Source: Gemmatimonas sp. UBA7669
GTDB lineage: Bacteria; Gemmatimonadota; Gemmatimonadetes; Gemmatimonadales; Gemmatimonadaceae
DNA length: 12,569 nt
NCBI RefSeq assembly: GCF_002483225.1
Contig: NZ_DLHL01000029.1
Coordinates: 1 to 12,569, forward strand
Direction of reading: 5' to 3'
Position 1 is the first letter of the stretch. Each line of letters opens with the position of its first letter. Both the position numbers and the translations under genes were made by a program. The notes under the pieces were generated by a model. The model did not search any database, was not told where the DNA came from, and saw only the letters and a program-made list of their open reading frames with translations. This document shows positions 1-7,681 of this stretch, one piece after another.

Positions 1-615
1 GCCAGCTTTTTCAGCATCCTGCTAGAGGCGGCGGCGCTCGTGAGTCGCCCGATGTTGCTCGCCGGTGATGCGGAGCTCGCAGCGGCAGACGCCAGCCGCA
101 CGCTCGCGTACCGCGAGCTGTTCCCCGATGTCGAAATCGGGCTGCAATACGGACAACGAGCCGGGGCGATGGGGCCGGAACGGATGGGGAGTCTGATGTT
201 GGGCACCTCAGTACCCATCTTCGCGCGCCAGCGCCAGCTCCCAATGCGCGCCGAGGCGGATGCAATGCGAGAGATGGCCGCCGCCGACCTGCGTGCGATG
301 CGCGCCGAGACCCGCGCCCTGCTTGGGGCGGCATACGCCGAATGGCAGCGCGCGCGCAACCTCCAACGGCTGTACCGCAGCACCGTGCTCCCCCAAGCCC
401 GCGCGTCGGTAGAGGCCGCGCTGGCGTCGTATCGAGTCGGTGGCGTGAACCTGATGACGCTGCTCGACAACCAAGCGACTGTGAATCGCTACGAGCAGGA
501 ACTGGCGGCCCTAGAAGCGATGGAAGGAATGGCACTTGCGGAGCTTGAGATGCTGATGGGGCGTGAACTCTTCGACGCAAATCGTCGTGCCGACTCACCG
601 AGGGAGCAAGAATGA
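1..615 (+). CDS. cusC: Outer-membrane efflux factor of the TolC/CusC family, 5'-truncated
   Basis: This is the C-terminal part of an outer-membrane channel protein that would carry metal ions from the CusBA-type pump across the outer membrane. About 200 residues remain of a family that usually has 400-460. The frame is open to the window edge, but the first 24 bases belong to the inverted repeat, so native sequence starts near position 25; the GTG at 40 is probably not a real start. Visible features are a strand segment (FPDVEIGLQYG), a second one (SLMLGTSVPIF) typical of the repeat in these proteins, and long Ala/Glu/Arg-rich helices ending in an LLDNQ-type segment (OEP domain). The stop overlaps the cusB-like start as ATGA. 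The rest of the gene may be on the other side of an IS, in which case the cell lacks an intact copy here. Confidence 0.85.
   Translation, partial: ASFFSILLEAAALVSRPMLLAGDAELAAADASRTLAYRELFPDVEIGLQYGQRAGAMGPERMGSLMLGTSVPIFARQRQLPMRAEADAMREMAAADLRAMRAETRALLGAAYAEWQRARNLQRLYRSTVLPQARASVEAALASYRVGGVNLMTLLDNQATVNRYEQELAALEAMEGMALAELEMLMGRELFDANRRADSPREQE
2..24. repeat. Left copy of a 23-bp terminal inverted repeat, IS-end-like
   Basis: Positions 2-24 are the exact reverse complement of 12547-12569, a perfect 23-bp match containing the core CTTTTTCAGCATCCTG. Identity stops at position 25. Read from inside the window outward, both copies start TAGCAGGATGCTGAAAAAGC, which has the look of the terminal inverted repeat of a DDE-transposase insertion sequence. 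The rest of the element would lie outside the window. The efflux factor gene begins abruptly at this junction with its N-terminal half missing, as expected if an IS had inserted there. No transposase or target duplication is visible, so the IS family cannot be named. Confidence 0.7.
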
Positions 616-1844
616 CGGAGTCAACCACAGGTATGTCGTGGCGGGGCTTCATTGCGGCCGCCGCCGTGCTCGCTGCCACCGCCGGAGTGGCGTGGTTTGC
701 CACGCGCGGTTCAACGGACACGGCGGAGTCCGGCGGTCACGCGCACGGCGCAGGCGCACCAGTCGGGGTGGGCGGCCCGGTGATGCTCGACTCCGCGCAG
801 GCCGCGCGGATAGGCGTGACGTTCGCGGTCGCGCAGCGCAGTCCGATCGTGCGGGAGTTGCGGAGTGTAGGGCAGGTGACGTTCGACGAGACGCGCGTCC
901 GAACCGTGAGTCTCAAATTCGATGGCTGGGTGGAGCGGCTCTATGTGGACTTCACCGGCCGCGCGGTGCGTGCCGGCGAACCGCTGCTCGTCACCTACGC
1001 GCCGATGCTGGCCAGCGCGGAGGAGGAACTGGTGTTGGCGCACCAGTTGGTGCGCGATGTGCAGGGCGCCGACAGTGCCACGCGACGCGGCGCCGAGCGG
1101 ATGCTGATCGGCGCGCGGGAAAGACTGCGCAATTGGGACGTACCCGCCGAGGAAATCGCACGCGCGGAGGAGTCGGGCGAGAGCCGCCGCACGTTGGAGA
1201 TTCGGGCGCCCTACGACGGCGTGGTCATCGAGAACCTCGTGAACGAAGGCCAGCGCGTGATGGCGGGCGATCCACTGCTGCGCATTGCAGAGCTGCGTCG
1301 GGTGTGGGTGGAGGCAGAAGTGTTTGAGCAGGATGTCGCACTCGTACGCCTCGGGCAGCGCGTGACGGTGGAGCTCGACGCGTTCGCGGGCCGCCCGCGC
1401 TCCGGACCGATCGTCTTCCTGCAACCCACGGTGGATCCGGAGACGCGAACGCTGCGCGTGCGCGTGGAGCTCGATAACGCCGACGGCCAGCTACGCCCTG
1501 GGATGTACGCGACCATCCGCGTGCGGGCGACGGGTTCCGGGGCTGTGGTGCACGTGCCCCGTTCCGCCGTGCTTTCCACTGGACGCCGTGACATCGTATT
1601 CGTGCGGATGGACGACGGAATGCTCGAACCGCGGCAGGTGGTGCTCGGCATTGCATCCGACGATCGCGTGGAGATTCGGTCGGGCCTTGCAGTGGGCGAG
1701 ACCGTCGTCGCGTCCGCGACGTTCCTTGTGGACGCGGAGTCGAATCTGGGCGCGGCGCTCGGCGCGATGGCGGGCATGCCGGGAATGGAAGCGCCGACAC
1801 CGAGCAAGTCGGTGCCGCCGCCTCCGTCCGCTCACGATCACTGA
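612..1844 (+). CDS. cusB: RND efflux periplasmic adaptor (membrane fusion protein), CusB/HlyD type
   Basis: The 410-residue adaptor links the inner-membrane CusA-like pump to the outer-membrane factor and may hand metal to the pump. It has a membrane anchor at about residues 11-29, then a His-containing linker (GGHAHGAG, 41-48). The first half of the barrel-sandwich domain contains KFDGWVERLYVDFTG at 102-116, close to the CusB signature. A helical hairpin spans about 132-190, the second half-motif is APYDGVV (199-205), a beta-barrel covers about 229-305, and a membrane-proximal domain reaches about 372. The C-terminal tail is rich in Met and His (MAGMPGMEAP...HDH), suggesting metal contact. 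The start is supported by GAGGGAG at 600-606 inside the end of the preceding gene, with an ATGA overlap that implies translational coupling. The cusA-like gene follows after 11 bases. Confidence 0.93.
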   Translation: MTESTTGMSWRGFIAAAAVLAATAGVAWFATRGSTDTAESGGHAHGAGAPVGVGGPVMLDSAQAARIGVTFAVAQRSPIVRELRSVGQVTFDETRVRTVSLKFDGWVERLYVDFTGRAVRAGEPLLVTYAPMLASAEEELVLAHQLVRDVQGADSATRRGAERMLIGARERLRNWDVPAEEIARAEESGESRRTLEIRAPYDGVVIENLVNEGQRVMAGDPLLRIAELRRVWVEAEVFEQDVALVRLGQRVTVELDAFAGRPRSGPIVFLQPTVDPETRTLRVRVELDNADGQLRPGMYATIRVRATGSGAVVHVPRSAVLSTGRRDIVFVRMDDGMLEPRQVVLGIASDDRVEIRSGLAVGETVVASATFLVDAESNLGAALGAMAGMPGMEAPTPSKSVPPPPSAHDH

Positions 1845-1855
1845 GGCGCCGCGCG

Positions 1856-4800
1856 ATGCTCAAACGAATCATCGAGTGGTCGGTCCGGAACATCTTCCTC
1901 GTGACGCTTGCGACGGTGGCTGCCATCGGGGGCGGTGTCATCGCGCTGCAGCGCACGCCGCTCGAGGCCCTGCCCGACTTGAGCGACGTACAGGTCATCA
2001 TCCAGACCGAATACAGCGAGCAGGCGCCGCAGATTGTCGAGGACCAGATCACCTACCCGATTGCGGCCGAGATGCTGAAGGTGCCGGGGGCGGAGGTGGT
2101 GCGCGGGTACTCGTTCTTCGGCGTCTCGTTCGTGTACATCATCTTTGACGACGACACCGACCTCTACTGGGCCCGTAGTCGTGTGCTCGAGTACCTGAAT
2201 GGTCTCAAGGGTCGTCTCCCGGCGTCCGTGTCGCCGACGCTAGGTCCAGACGCCACCGGACTCGGCTGGGTGTATCAGTACGCGCTCGAGGACACCACCG
2301 GCCGCCTCGACCTATCTGAGTTGCGAGCACTGCAGGATTGGTATCTCCGCTATGAGCTCACCGCCGTGCCCGGCGTCTCGGAGGTCGCTACCGTCGGGGG
2401 CTACGAAAAGCAGTACCAAGTGGATCTCGACCCCGCGAAGCTTCTCGCGTATGGCATTCCCGTCACTCGGGTGATGCAGGCCATCCAGACATCGAACGCC
2501 GACATCGGCGCGATGGTCGTCGAGCTATCCGAGCGCGAGTATATGGTGCGGGGCTTGGGGTACCTCAAGTCGCTGCGTGATATCGAGAACATCGTCGTCG
2601 GGGCGACGGATCGCGGGACGCCGATCCGCGTGGCCGAGGTGGGCCGCGTGTCGGTCGGGCCGGCCGTGCGTCGCGGCGTCGCCGAGCTCGACGGTCGTGG
2701 AGACGCGGTCGGCGCCATCGTCGTGATGCGCTTTGGCGAGAACGCACTCGCAACGATTGCACGCGTCAAGGAGCGCATTGCGCAGGTGGCGCCGGCGTTG
2801 CCGCCCGGCGTCGTCCTGCGGCCCGTGTATGACCGCAGCGACCTCATCGAGCGGGCAATCTCGAACCTGCGCGTCAAGTTGATTGAGGAGAGCCTCGTCG
2901 TCGCGCTGGTCTGCATTGTCTTCCTGCTGCACGCCCGCTCGGCTCTCGTGGCGATCATCACGCTGCCTGTCGGCATCCTGCTGGCGTTCATCGCGATGCG
3001 CTACGTCGGCGTTGGTGCCGACATTATGTCGCTCGGCGGCATCGCGATTGCCATTGGCGCGATGATTGACGCCGCGATCGTGATGATCGAGAATCTGCAC
3101 AAGCATCTGGAGCGTGCCATCGTTGCGCGCGAGCAACCGGGCGCGGTGGAATCGCGCTGGCTCGACACGGGCACGCTCACGCGCGCCGAGCGTTGGCAGG
3201 CGGTGGTCGAGTCGGCGCAGGAAGTGGGGCCCGCGCTCTTCTTCTCGTTGCTCATCATTACCGTCTCGTTCCTGCCCGTCTTTGCGCTGGAGGGGCAAGA
3301 AGGCCGGCTGTTCTCGCCGCTCGCATACACTAAGACGTTCGCAATGGCGGCGTCCAGTTTACTGTCTGTGACGCTGGTACCCGTGGCGATGGGCCTGTTT
3401 GTACGTGGACGCATCTACCGGGAATCGGCCAATCCCGTCAATCGATGGCTGATGCGTGCGTATCACCCGCTCATCACGTTCGTGCTGCGGCATCGCTGGC
3501 CGGTGGTGATCGCTTCGGTAGCGGCAGTGATTCTGACGTGGATACCGTGGTCGCGGATTGGCAGTGAGTTCATGCCGAGATTGGAAGAGGGTACGGTGCT
3601 CTACATGCCGACGACCTTGCCCGGCGTGAGCGTGGCGCGTGCGCGTGAGCTGCTCGGCATGCAAGCCGATATCATTCGGACGTTTCCCGAAGTGGCACAC
3701 GTGTGGGGGAAGGCGGGTCGGGCGAACACGGCCACTGATCCCGCCGGGCTCGATATGATCGAGACAACCATTACGCTGCGCCCTCAAGAGGAATGGCGCG
3801 CGGGGATGACCTACGACCGGCTCGTTGCTCAGATGGATTCTGCGCTGCGCGTCCCTGGCGTGACGAATGCGTGGACGATGCCGATCCAAGGCCGCAACGA
3901 TATGCTCGCTACCGGCATCCGCACACCAGTGGGCATTAAGGTGTTTGGTCCTGATCTCGCGGAACTGGAGCGGCTCGGTCGCGAGATTGAGCAGGCGGTG
4001 CGAATGGTGCCCGGCACCCGCAGTGCGTTCGCTGAGCGCGCAGTGAGCGGCTATTACCTCGACATAGACATTGATCGGCAGGCGGCTGCGCGCCACGGAC
4101 TCAACGTCGGCGACGTGCAAGCGGTCATCGCGACCGCGATTGGCGGCATGACAATCACGCAGACGGTCGAGGGAAGGCGCCGGTTTGGCGTGCGGGTGCG
4201 GTATCCGCAGGAACTGCGGGACTCGCCGGAGCGCTTGGCGTCGGTGCTCGTGCCCGTTGCGCACGGAGCTGGCGGATCCAGCGCCGCTGCGAGTGGAGGA
4301 ATGGGCGGGATGGGAGCAGAGAACGGCGGAGGCGGCAAGAAGCCTGCGCAGGTGCCGCTGGGCCAGCTGGCGCGCATTACGCCCGTCGCGGGTCCAATGG
4401 TGGTCCGCACCGAAGGCGCGATGCCCACGGCGTGGGTGTACGTGGACGTCGTGGACCGCGACATCGGTAGCTATGTCGCGGAGGCGCAGCGTGCAGTGTC
4501 CGAACAGGTCACTCTCCCCACAGGCTACTCCGTCGTATGGAGCGGACAGTACGAGTATATGCAGCGCGCGAAGGAGCGGATGAAGCTCGTCATTCCGGCA
4601 ACGCTCGCGCTGATCTTCCTGTTGCTGTACCTGAACTTCGGCAACGTCAGCGAGGCGCTCATCGTGATGCTCTCGCTGCCATTCGCGCTCGTGGGTGGGC
4701 TCTGGTTCCTCTGGGCACTGGGCTACAACTGGTCCGTGGCAGTGGCAATCGGGTTCATCGCCCTAGCTGGCGTGGCCGCAGAGACGGGCGTGGTGATGCT

Positions 4801-5131
4801 TATCTATCTCGATCACGCGTGGCAGGCACGCACCGCGGACGGGAGGCGCGCGACCCTCGAGGAGCTGTACAGCGCCGTCATCGAGGGAGCGGTGGAGCGC
4901 GTGCGTCCGAAGATGATGACTGTCACAGCCATTATGGGCGGCCTACTCCCACTCCTGTGGGGGACGGGCGCCGGCGGGACAGTCATGCGGCGCATCGCGG
5001 CGCCGATGATCGGCGGGATGGTGTCAAGCACGGTGCTGACATTGCTCGTCATCCCGGCGGTGTACTCGTTGTGGAAGGAGCGAGAGGTGCTCGCGGATCC
5101 CGGAGCGACCCGAGCAACGGAGGCGCGATGA
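1856..5131 (+). CDS. cusA: Heavy-metal efflux RND pump, Cu/Ag type (CusA-like)
   Basis: This 1091-residue inner-membrane proton antiporter is the engine of the CBA complex. The N-terminus (IIEWSVRN, then EALPDLSDVQVII) is typical of the heavy-metal RND subfamily. Transmembrane helix 4 reads GGIAIAIGAMIDAAIVMIEN (394-413), the Cu/Ag form rather than the CzcA form. Proton-relay residues are D405, E976 (GVAAETGVV) and K1019 (RVRPKMMTV), matching E. coli D405, E939 and K984. The periplasmic methionines M584 (LYMP), M634 (GLDMIETT) and M683 (NDMLATG) have the same 50/49-residue spacing as M573, M623 and M672 of E. coli CusA, so export of Cu(I)/Ag(I) is the best guess. A Gly/Ser/Ala/Met stretch (about 803-827, with GGMGGMG) lies in the second periplasmic half where E. 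coli CusA is shorter. The ATG lies 11 bases after the cusB-like stop; GAGG at that stop may serve as ribosome site. Confidence 0.96.
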   Translation: MLKRIIEWSVRNIFLVTLATVAAIGGGVIALQRTPLEALPDLSDVQVIIQTEYSEQAPQIVEDQITYPIAAEMLKVPGAEVVRGYSFFGVSFVYIIFDDDTDLYWARSRVLEYLNGLKGRLPASVSPTLGPDATGLGWVYQYALEDTTGRLDLSELRALQDWYLRYELTAVPGVSEVATVGGYEKQYQVDLDPAKLLAYGIPVTRVMQAIQTSNADIGAMVVELSEREYMVRGLGYLKSLRDIENIVVGATDRGTPIRVAEVGRVSVGPAVRRGVAELDGRGDAVGAIVVMRFGENALATIARVKERIAQVAPALPPGVVLRPVYDRSDLIERAISNLRVKLIEESLVVALVCIVFLLHARSALVAIITLPVGILLAFIAMRYVGVGADIMSLGGIAIAIGAMIDAAIVMIENLHKHLERAIVAREQPGAVESRWLDTGTLTRAERWQAVVESAQEVGPALFFSLLIITVSFLPVFALEGQEGRLFSPLAYTKTFAMAASSLLSVTLVPVAMGLFVRGRIYRESANPVNRWLMRAYHPLITFVLRHRWPVVIASVAAVILTWIPWSRIGSEFMPRLEEGTVLYMPTTLPGVSVARARELLGMQADIIRTFPEVAHVWGKAGRANTATDPAGLDMIETTITLRPQEEWRAGMTYDRLVAQMDSALRVPGVTNAWTMPIQGRNDMLATGIRTPVGIKVFGPDLAELERLGREIEQAVRMVPGTRSAFAERAVSGYYLDIDIDRQAAARHGLNVGDVQAVIATAIGGMTITQTVEGRRRFGVRVRYPQELRDSPERLASVLVPVAHGAGGSSAAASGGMGGMGAENGGGGKKPAQVPLGQLARITPVAGPMVVRTEGAMPTAWVYVDVVDRDIGSYVAEAQRAVSEQVTLPTGYSVVWSGQYEYMQRAKERMKLVIPATLALIFLLLYLNFGNVSEALIVMLSLPFALVGGLWFLWALGYNWSVAVAIGFIALAGVAAETGVVMLIYLDHAWQARTADGRRATLEELYSAVIEGAVERVRPKMMTVTAIMGGLLPLLWGTGAGGTVMRRIAAPMIGGMVSSTVLTLLVIPAVYSLWKEREVLADPGATRATEAR

Positions 5132-5217
5132 TGCCATCGGCGTCAACCTGAGAACGTCTGGTAGCGGTACAACCATCGCGGGCTGGAGAATCTGGCACTT
5201 ACACAAGAGAGGAGACA

Positions 5218-6594
5218 ATGCGACACAAAGTGTGGTCACTCATCGGCGCCTGCGCCGTCACTCTCGTCGGCGCAACACTCGACGCACAAACGATTGACTC
5301 GGCTCAAGTGCGTTTTCAATAGGCGAGTGCGATTCAATACCTGCGTCCGCAGGATAAGCGCGGCCTCAATCTGTTCGAGACTCCCAAAGTTGCGGGTGCC
5401 GAGTATCGAGGCTTTGCGCTGCAGTGGGGCGCCGCGTTCACGCAGCAGTTCCAAGCACTGTCACACGAGAACACGGCTGACTCCGTCGCGGTAGCGGCCG
5501 TCGCTCCGACCCCAGGCAATGCTGGCAGCGCCGCCATCGCAAACCGCAATCGATTGATGAAAATTGGCAACGGATTCAACAACGCCACGGCTAACATGTA
5601 TCTCCACGCGCAACTCGCACCAGGAGTTCGCGTGCAGTTGACTAGCTATCTCTCAGCGCGTCGGCACAACGAGACGTGGGTGAAAGACGGCTTCTTGCAG
5701 ATCGACGAGTCGCCGATTGATGTGCCGCTTCTCAACGCGATTATGGAATACACCACGCTGAAAATCGGACACTTTGAGATCAATTATGGTGATTTTCACT
5801 TCCGGCGCACGGACAACGGGCAGGCGCTTTACAACCCATTCGTCGGAAACCTGATTCTCGATGCCTTCACGACGGAAGTTGGTACCGAGGCAATCGTCCA
5901 AAAGAATGGAGTGTTTGGTGTTGTGGCGCTCACCAACGGCGAGATTCGAGGGAACATTCAGCGGCCCGACAGTCGCGAACCCGCACTGATGCTCAAGGCG
6001 GGATTCGACCGTCAGCTCAGCGACGATCTCCGCGTGCGACTCTCGGGATCGTACCGGACCCAAAAGGGAGCAATCAGCAATTCATTCTACAGCGGAGACC
6101 GTGCGGGATCACGCTACTACTTCGTGCTTGAGAACTACGTCGCAACCGAATCGGCGAATCCGACGTCTGGTCTGTTGAATCCGGGATTCAGCGACGCAGT
6201 GTCCGCGGTGATGCTTAATCCGTTCGTGAAGTATCGTGGGCTTGAGTTCTTTGGCGTCTACGAGCAGGCGACGGGGCGCGGACAAGAAGTGGGAGGTGTT
6301 GCACCGCCGGAGCGAGATATAAAGCAGCTAATGGGGGAGGTGCTCTACCGCTTCCTGCCAGGCGAGAAGCTGTTTGTCGGCGGGCGATGGAATACGGTCA
6401 CAGGCGACCTAGGCGGTGCCAGCACCGACATCACGGTGACACGCACAAACTTCGGTGGTGGCTGGTGGATCACGCCGAGCCTGCTGCTCAAGGCTGAATA
6501 TGTGAATCAAACGTACGACGGCTTTGCGACGACAGACATTCGCAATGGAGGAAGGTTTCGCGGATTGATGCTTGAAGCGGTGACGGCATTCTAG
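5218..6594 (+). pseudogene. Outer-membrane beta-barrel (porin-like) protein interrupted by an in-frame amber codon
   Basis: A strong ribosome site (GAGAGGAG, 5207-5214) precedes ATG 5218, which opens a signal peptide (MRHKVWSLIG...TLDAQ, residues 1 to about 24). Codon 35 (5320-5322) is TAG, after FQ and before ASAIQYLRPQDK. The same frame then runs open to 6594, giving 458 codons before the true stop. The body has alternating aromatic/polar strands typical of a barrel (LKIGHFEINYGDFHFRRTDNG; FVGGRWNTVTGD; LLLKAEYVNQTYDG) and ends in Phe, the usual barrel-assembly signal. Nothing else is broken, so the lesion looks recent; CAG to TAG (FQQA to FQ stop) is the simplest origin. The ATG at 5554 (codon 113) has no clear ribosome site and would lack the export signal. 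The gene lies 86 bases after cusA and may be co-transcribed. Substrate unknown; a sequencing error or amber suppression is also possible. Confidence 0.75.
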
Positions 6595-6607
6595 CGTCGT
6601 CGGGACG

Positions 6608-6640
6608 GCGGCCGAGCGCGGAAGGAGCGTGCTCGGCCGC
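6608..6640. terminator. GC-rich hairpin 14 bases after the barrel gene
   Basis: GCGGCCGAGC (6608-6617) and GCTCGGCCGC (6631-6640) form a perfect 10-bp stem around a 13-base loop. No T-run follows, so this is not a classical intrinsic terminator, but its place just after the stop at 6594 fits a transcript-end or RNA-stabilising hairpin for the cus operon. A weaker outer pairing (GGACGGC at 6603-6609 with GCCGTCC at 6657-6663) overlaps the left arm. Confidence 0.45.
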
Positions 6641-6774
6641 ACTCGTTGCTGGTCGTGCCGTCCGAGGTCCGTAGTGGTAGCGTGCGCAGTTGGCGCCTAC
6701 CGCTGCTAAGTCTGGAAGAGCACTGAGTACTTCAGGCTTTGAGACGAGATCCTGTTAGCGGAGCGCGCGGCTCG

Positions 6775-6910
6775 GCATAACGTCAGCTTGTGCTGTGGAC
6801 GCTCATATAGGAAGGGTTGGGCGGGGTGGCCGCAACAAGCCCGGGTCATCACGGCCACCCCGCCCAACCCACTCCGCATCCGCGGCCAGCGGCAGCAAGC
6901 GTCGTTATGC
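6775..6910. repeat. 136-bp nested palindrome resembling an integron attC site
   Basis: The outer arms are GCATAACG (6775-6782) and CGTTATGC (6903-6910), a perfect 8-bp match. Inside them, after 3 and 2 unpaired bases, GCTTG (6786-6790) pairs with CAAGC. Partly paired sequence follows, then a perfect 19-bp hairpin at 6814-6870. This order (short R-like arms, unpaired spacer, L-like arms, extrahelical bases, long terminal stem) and the total length are like a large attC recombination site. The arms differ from the attC consensus RYYYAAC/GTTRRRY at one base each. No integron integrase is visible in the window. Other readings are a palindromic REP-like element or a chance nest of hairpins. Confidence 0.4.
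6814..6870. repeat. Perfect 19-bp inverted repeat with a 19-base loop
   Basis: The arm 6814-6832 begins GGGTTGGGCGGGG and the arm 6852-6870 is its exact reverse complement; the loop is 6833-6851. A perfect, very GC-rich stem of this length is well beyond chance for a short intergenic stretch. It forms the tip of the larger palindrome at 6775-6910 and lies just upstream of the merR promoter. No T-run follows on either strand, so a simple terminator is unlikely, although it could block transcription entering from the cus side. Confidence 0.85.
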
Positions 6911-6943
6911 GGCACTTTCGCTGCGCGCCGGACTGCTCGCGAC

Positions 6944-6974
6944 TTGACTCTATACCAAGGTATAGGGTTAATAA
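6944..6974 (+). promoter_or_regulatory. MerR-type promoter with a long spacer and central operator
   Basis: The -35 box is TTGACT (6944-6949) and the -10 box is TAATAA (6969-6974). The 19-base spacer is longer than the usual 17, as in promoters that MerR-family regulators activate by untwisting DNA. The operator CTATACCAAGGTATAG (6950-6965) fills the spacer; its arms CTATACC and GGTATAG are perfect 7-bp complements around AA. The merR gene lies directly downstream on the same strand, so the regulator probably controls its own operon. Transcription from this -10 would start at or next to the merR ATG (6981). Confidence 0.88.
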
Positions 6975-6980
6975 TGTTGC

Positions 6981-7394
6981 ATGGAACCTCCACTGCGCAT
7001 CGGGGCGCTCGCGGCCGCGGCGGGTGTCGGCGTGCAGACGCTGCGGTACTATGAGCGCCGAGGTCTGCTGAAGGCCAAAGGGCGGACCGCTAGCGGGTAT
7101 CGCGAGTACGCCGCCGACGCGGTCCGTCGGGTGGTGTTCATTCGGCGCGCCCAGTCGATGGGTTTCACGCTCGACGAGATTCACCACCTGCTTGCGTTGC
7201 GCGTACAGACAGCGCGCCGATGCGAACCCGTCAAGCGGTCCGCTGCCCAGGCTCAGGAGCGCGTCCGCGAACGACTGGTGGCGCTGCAACGGATGGACAC
7301 GATTCTCGCGCGACTGATTCGCGCGTGTGATGCACGGCAAGTCACCGAGGAGTGCCCCATTCTCGAGGCGCTCGAACCTGATGGGAGGATGTAA
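6981..7394 (+). CDS. merR: MerR-family transcriptional regulator, mercury(II)-responsive type
   Basis: The 137-residue protein has the N-terminal winged helix-turn-helix of the family (LRIGALAAAAGVGVQTLRYYERRGLL, about residues 5-30, and GYREYAADAVRRVVFIRRAQSMGFTLDEI). A dimerisation helix and a short metal-binding tail follow. Cysteines C81, C116 and C125 have the same 35- and 9-residue spacing as C82, C117 and C126 of Tn501 MerR, which bind Hg(II) across the dimer. That separates it from CueR, ZntR and SoxR types. The length is close to that of Tn501 MerR. It would repress, and with Hg(II) activate, the promoter at 6944-6974. No ribosome site can fit because the predicted transcript starts about at the ATG. 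Two bases separate it from the next gene. A response to another thiophilic metal cannot be excluded. Confidence 0.93.
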   Translation: MEPPLRIGALAAAAGVGVQTLRYYERRGLLKAKGRTASGYREYAADAVRRVVFIRRAQSMGFTLDEIHHLLALRVQTARRCEPVKRSAAQAQERVRERLVALQRMDTILARLIRACDARQVTEECPILEALEPDGRM

Positions 7395-7396
7395 GG

Positions 7397-7681
7397 ATGC
7401 GCATCGATTTCCTGTACTTCGAAGGGTGTCCGCACGCCGCGCCCGCGCGCCAGCGGCTTCGGGAGGCGCTGGCAACCGTAGGGGCTGCGCCAAACTGGAG
7501 CGAGTGGGACACGGAGAACGCCTCGACGCCAGAGGCATTCCGGGGCTATGCGTCCCCGACGATTCTGATCAACGGCATGGATGTGGAACGGAAAGCCCCA
7601 ACGAGCGGCGCGGGCTGCGCCGTCGGCGGCGGCCCCAGCATGGACGCATTGCGCGCGGCACTAGCGGCGGTGCGCCAATGA
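7397..7681 (+). CDS. Small thioredoxin-fold-like protein of a mercury operon, single N-terminal Cys
   Basis: The 94-residue cytosolic protein begins with a beta strand and MRIDFLYFEGCPHA, where C11-P12 sits where the CxxC active site of thioredoxins would be, but the second Cys is missing (CPHA). SPTILING (53-60) matches the cis-proline loop of the fold. C74 in GAGCAVGG is the only other cysteine and could pair with C11 or help hold a metal ion. Proteins of this shape occur beside merR and merT-like genes, and a role in passing or scavenging Hg(II) inside the cell is an inference. GGGAGG (7382-7387) in the end of merR is a possible ribosome site. The stop overlaps the next start as ATGA, so the two proteins are probably made together. 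Confidence 0.8.
   Translation: MRIDFLYFEGCPHAAPARQRLREALATVGAAPNWSEWDTENASTPEAFRGYASPTILINGMDVERKAPTSGAGCAVGGGPSMDALRAALAAVRQ

Noticed and set aside
11..721. Long minus-strand open frame opposite the efflux factor gene
   Set aside because: It is the Arg/Pro/Ala-rich shadow expected in GC-rich DNA opposite a real gene, with no fold pattern.
5554..6594. Barrel gene starting at the ATG at 5554 as a complete protein
   Set aside because: The frame continues upstream through a signal peptide and strong ribosome site, and the shorter form would have no export signal.
6814..6870. Perfect hairpin as an intrinsic terminator
   Set aside because: There is no T-run on either strand and the 19-base loop is large; nesting in a bigger palindrome suggests another role.
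6849..7538. Minus-strand frame of 229 codons opposite merR
   Set aside because: It lies over a gene with conserved MerR residues and a matching promoter; composition is typical of an antisense shadow.
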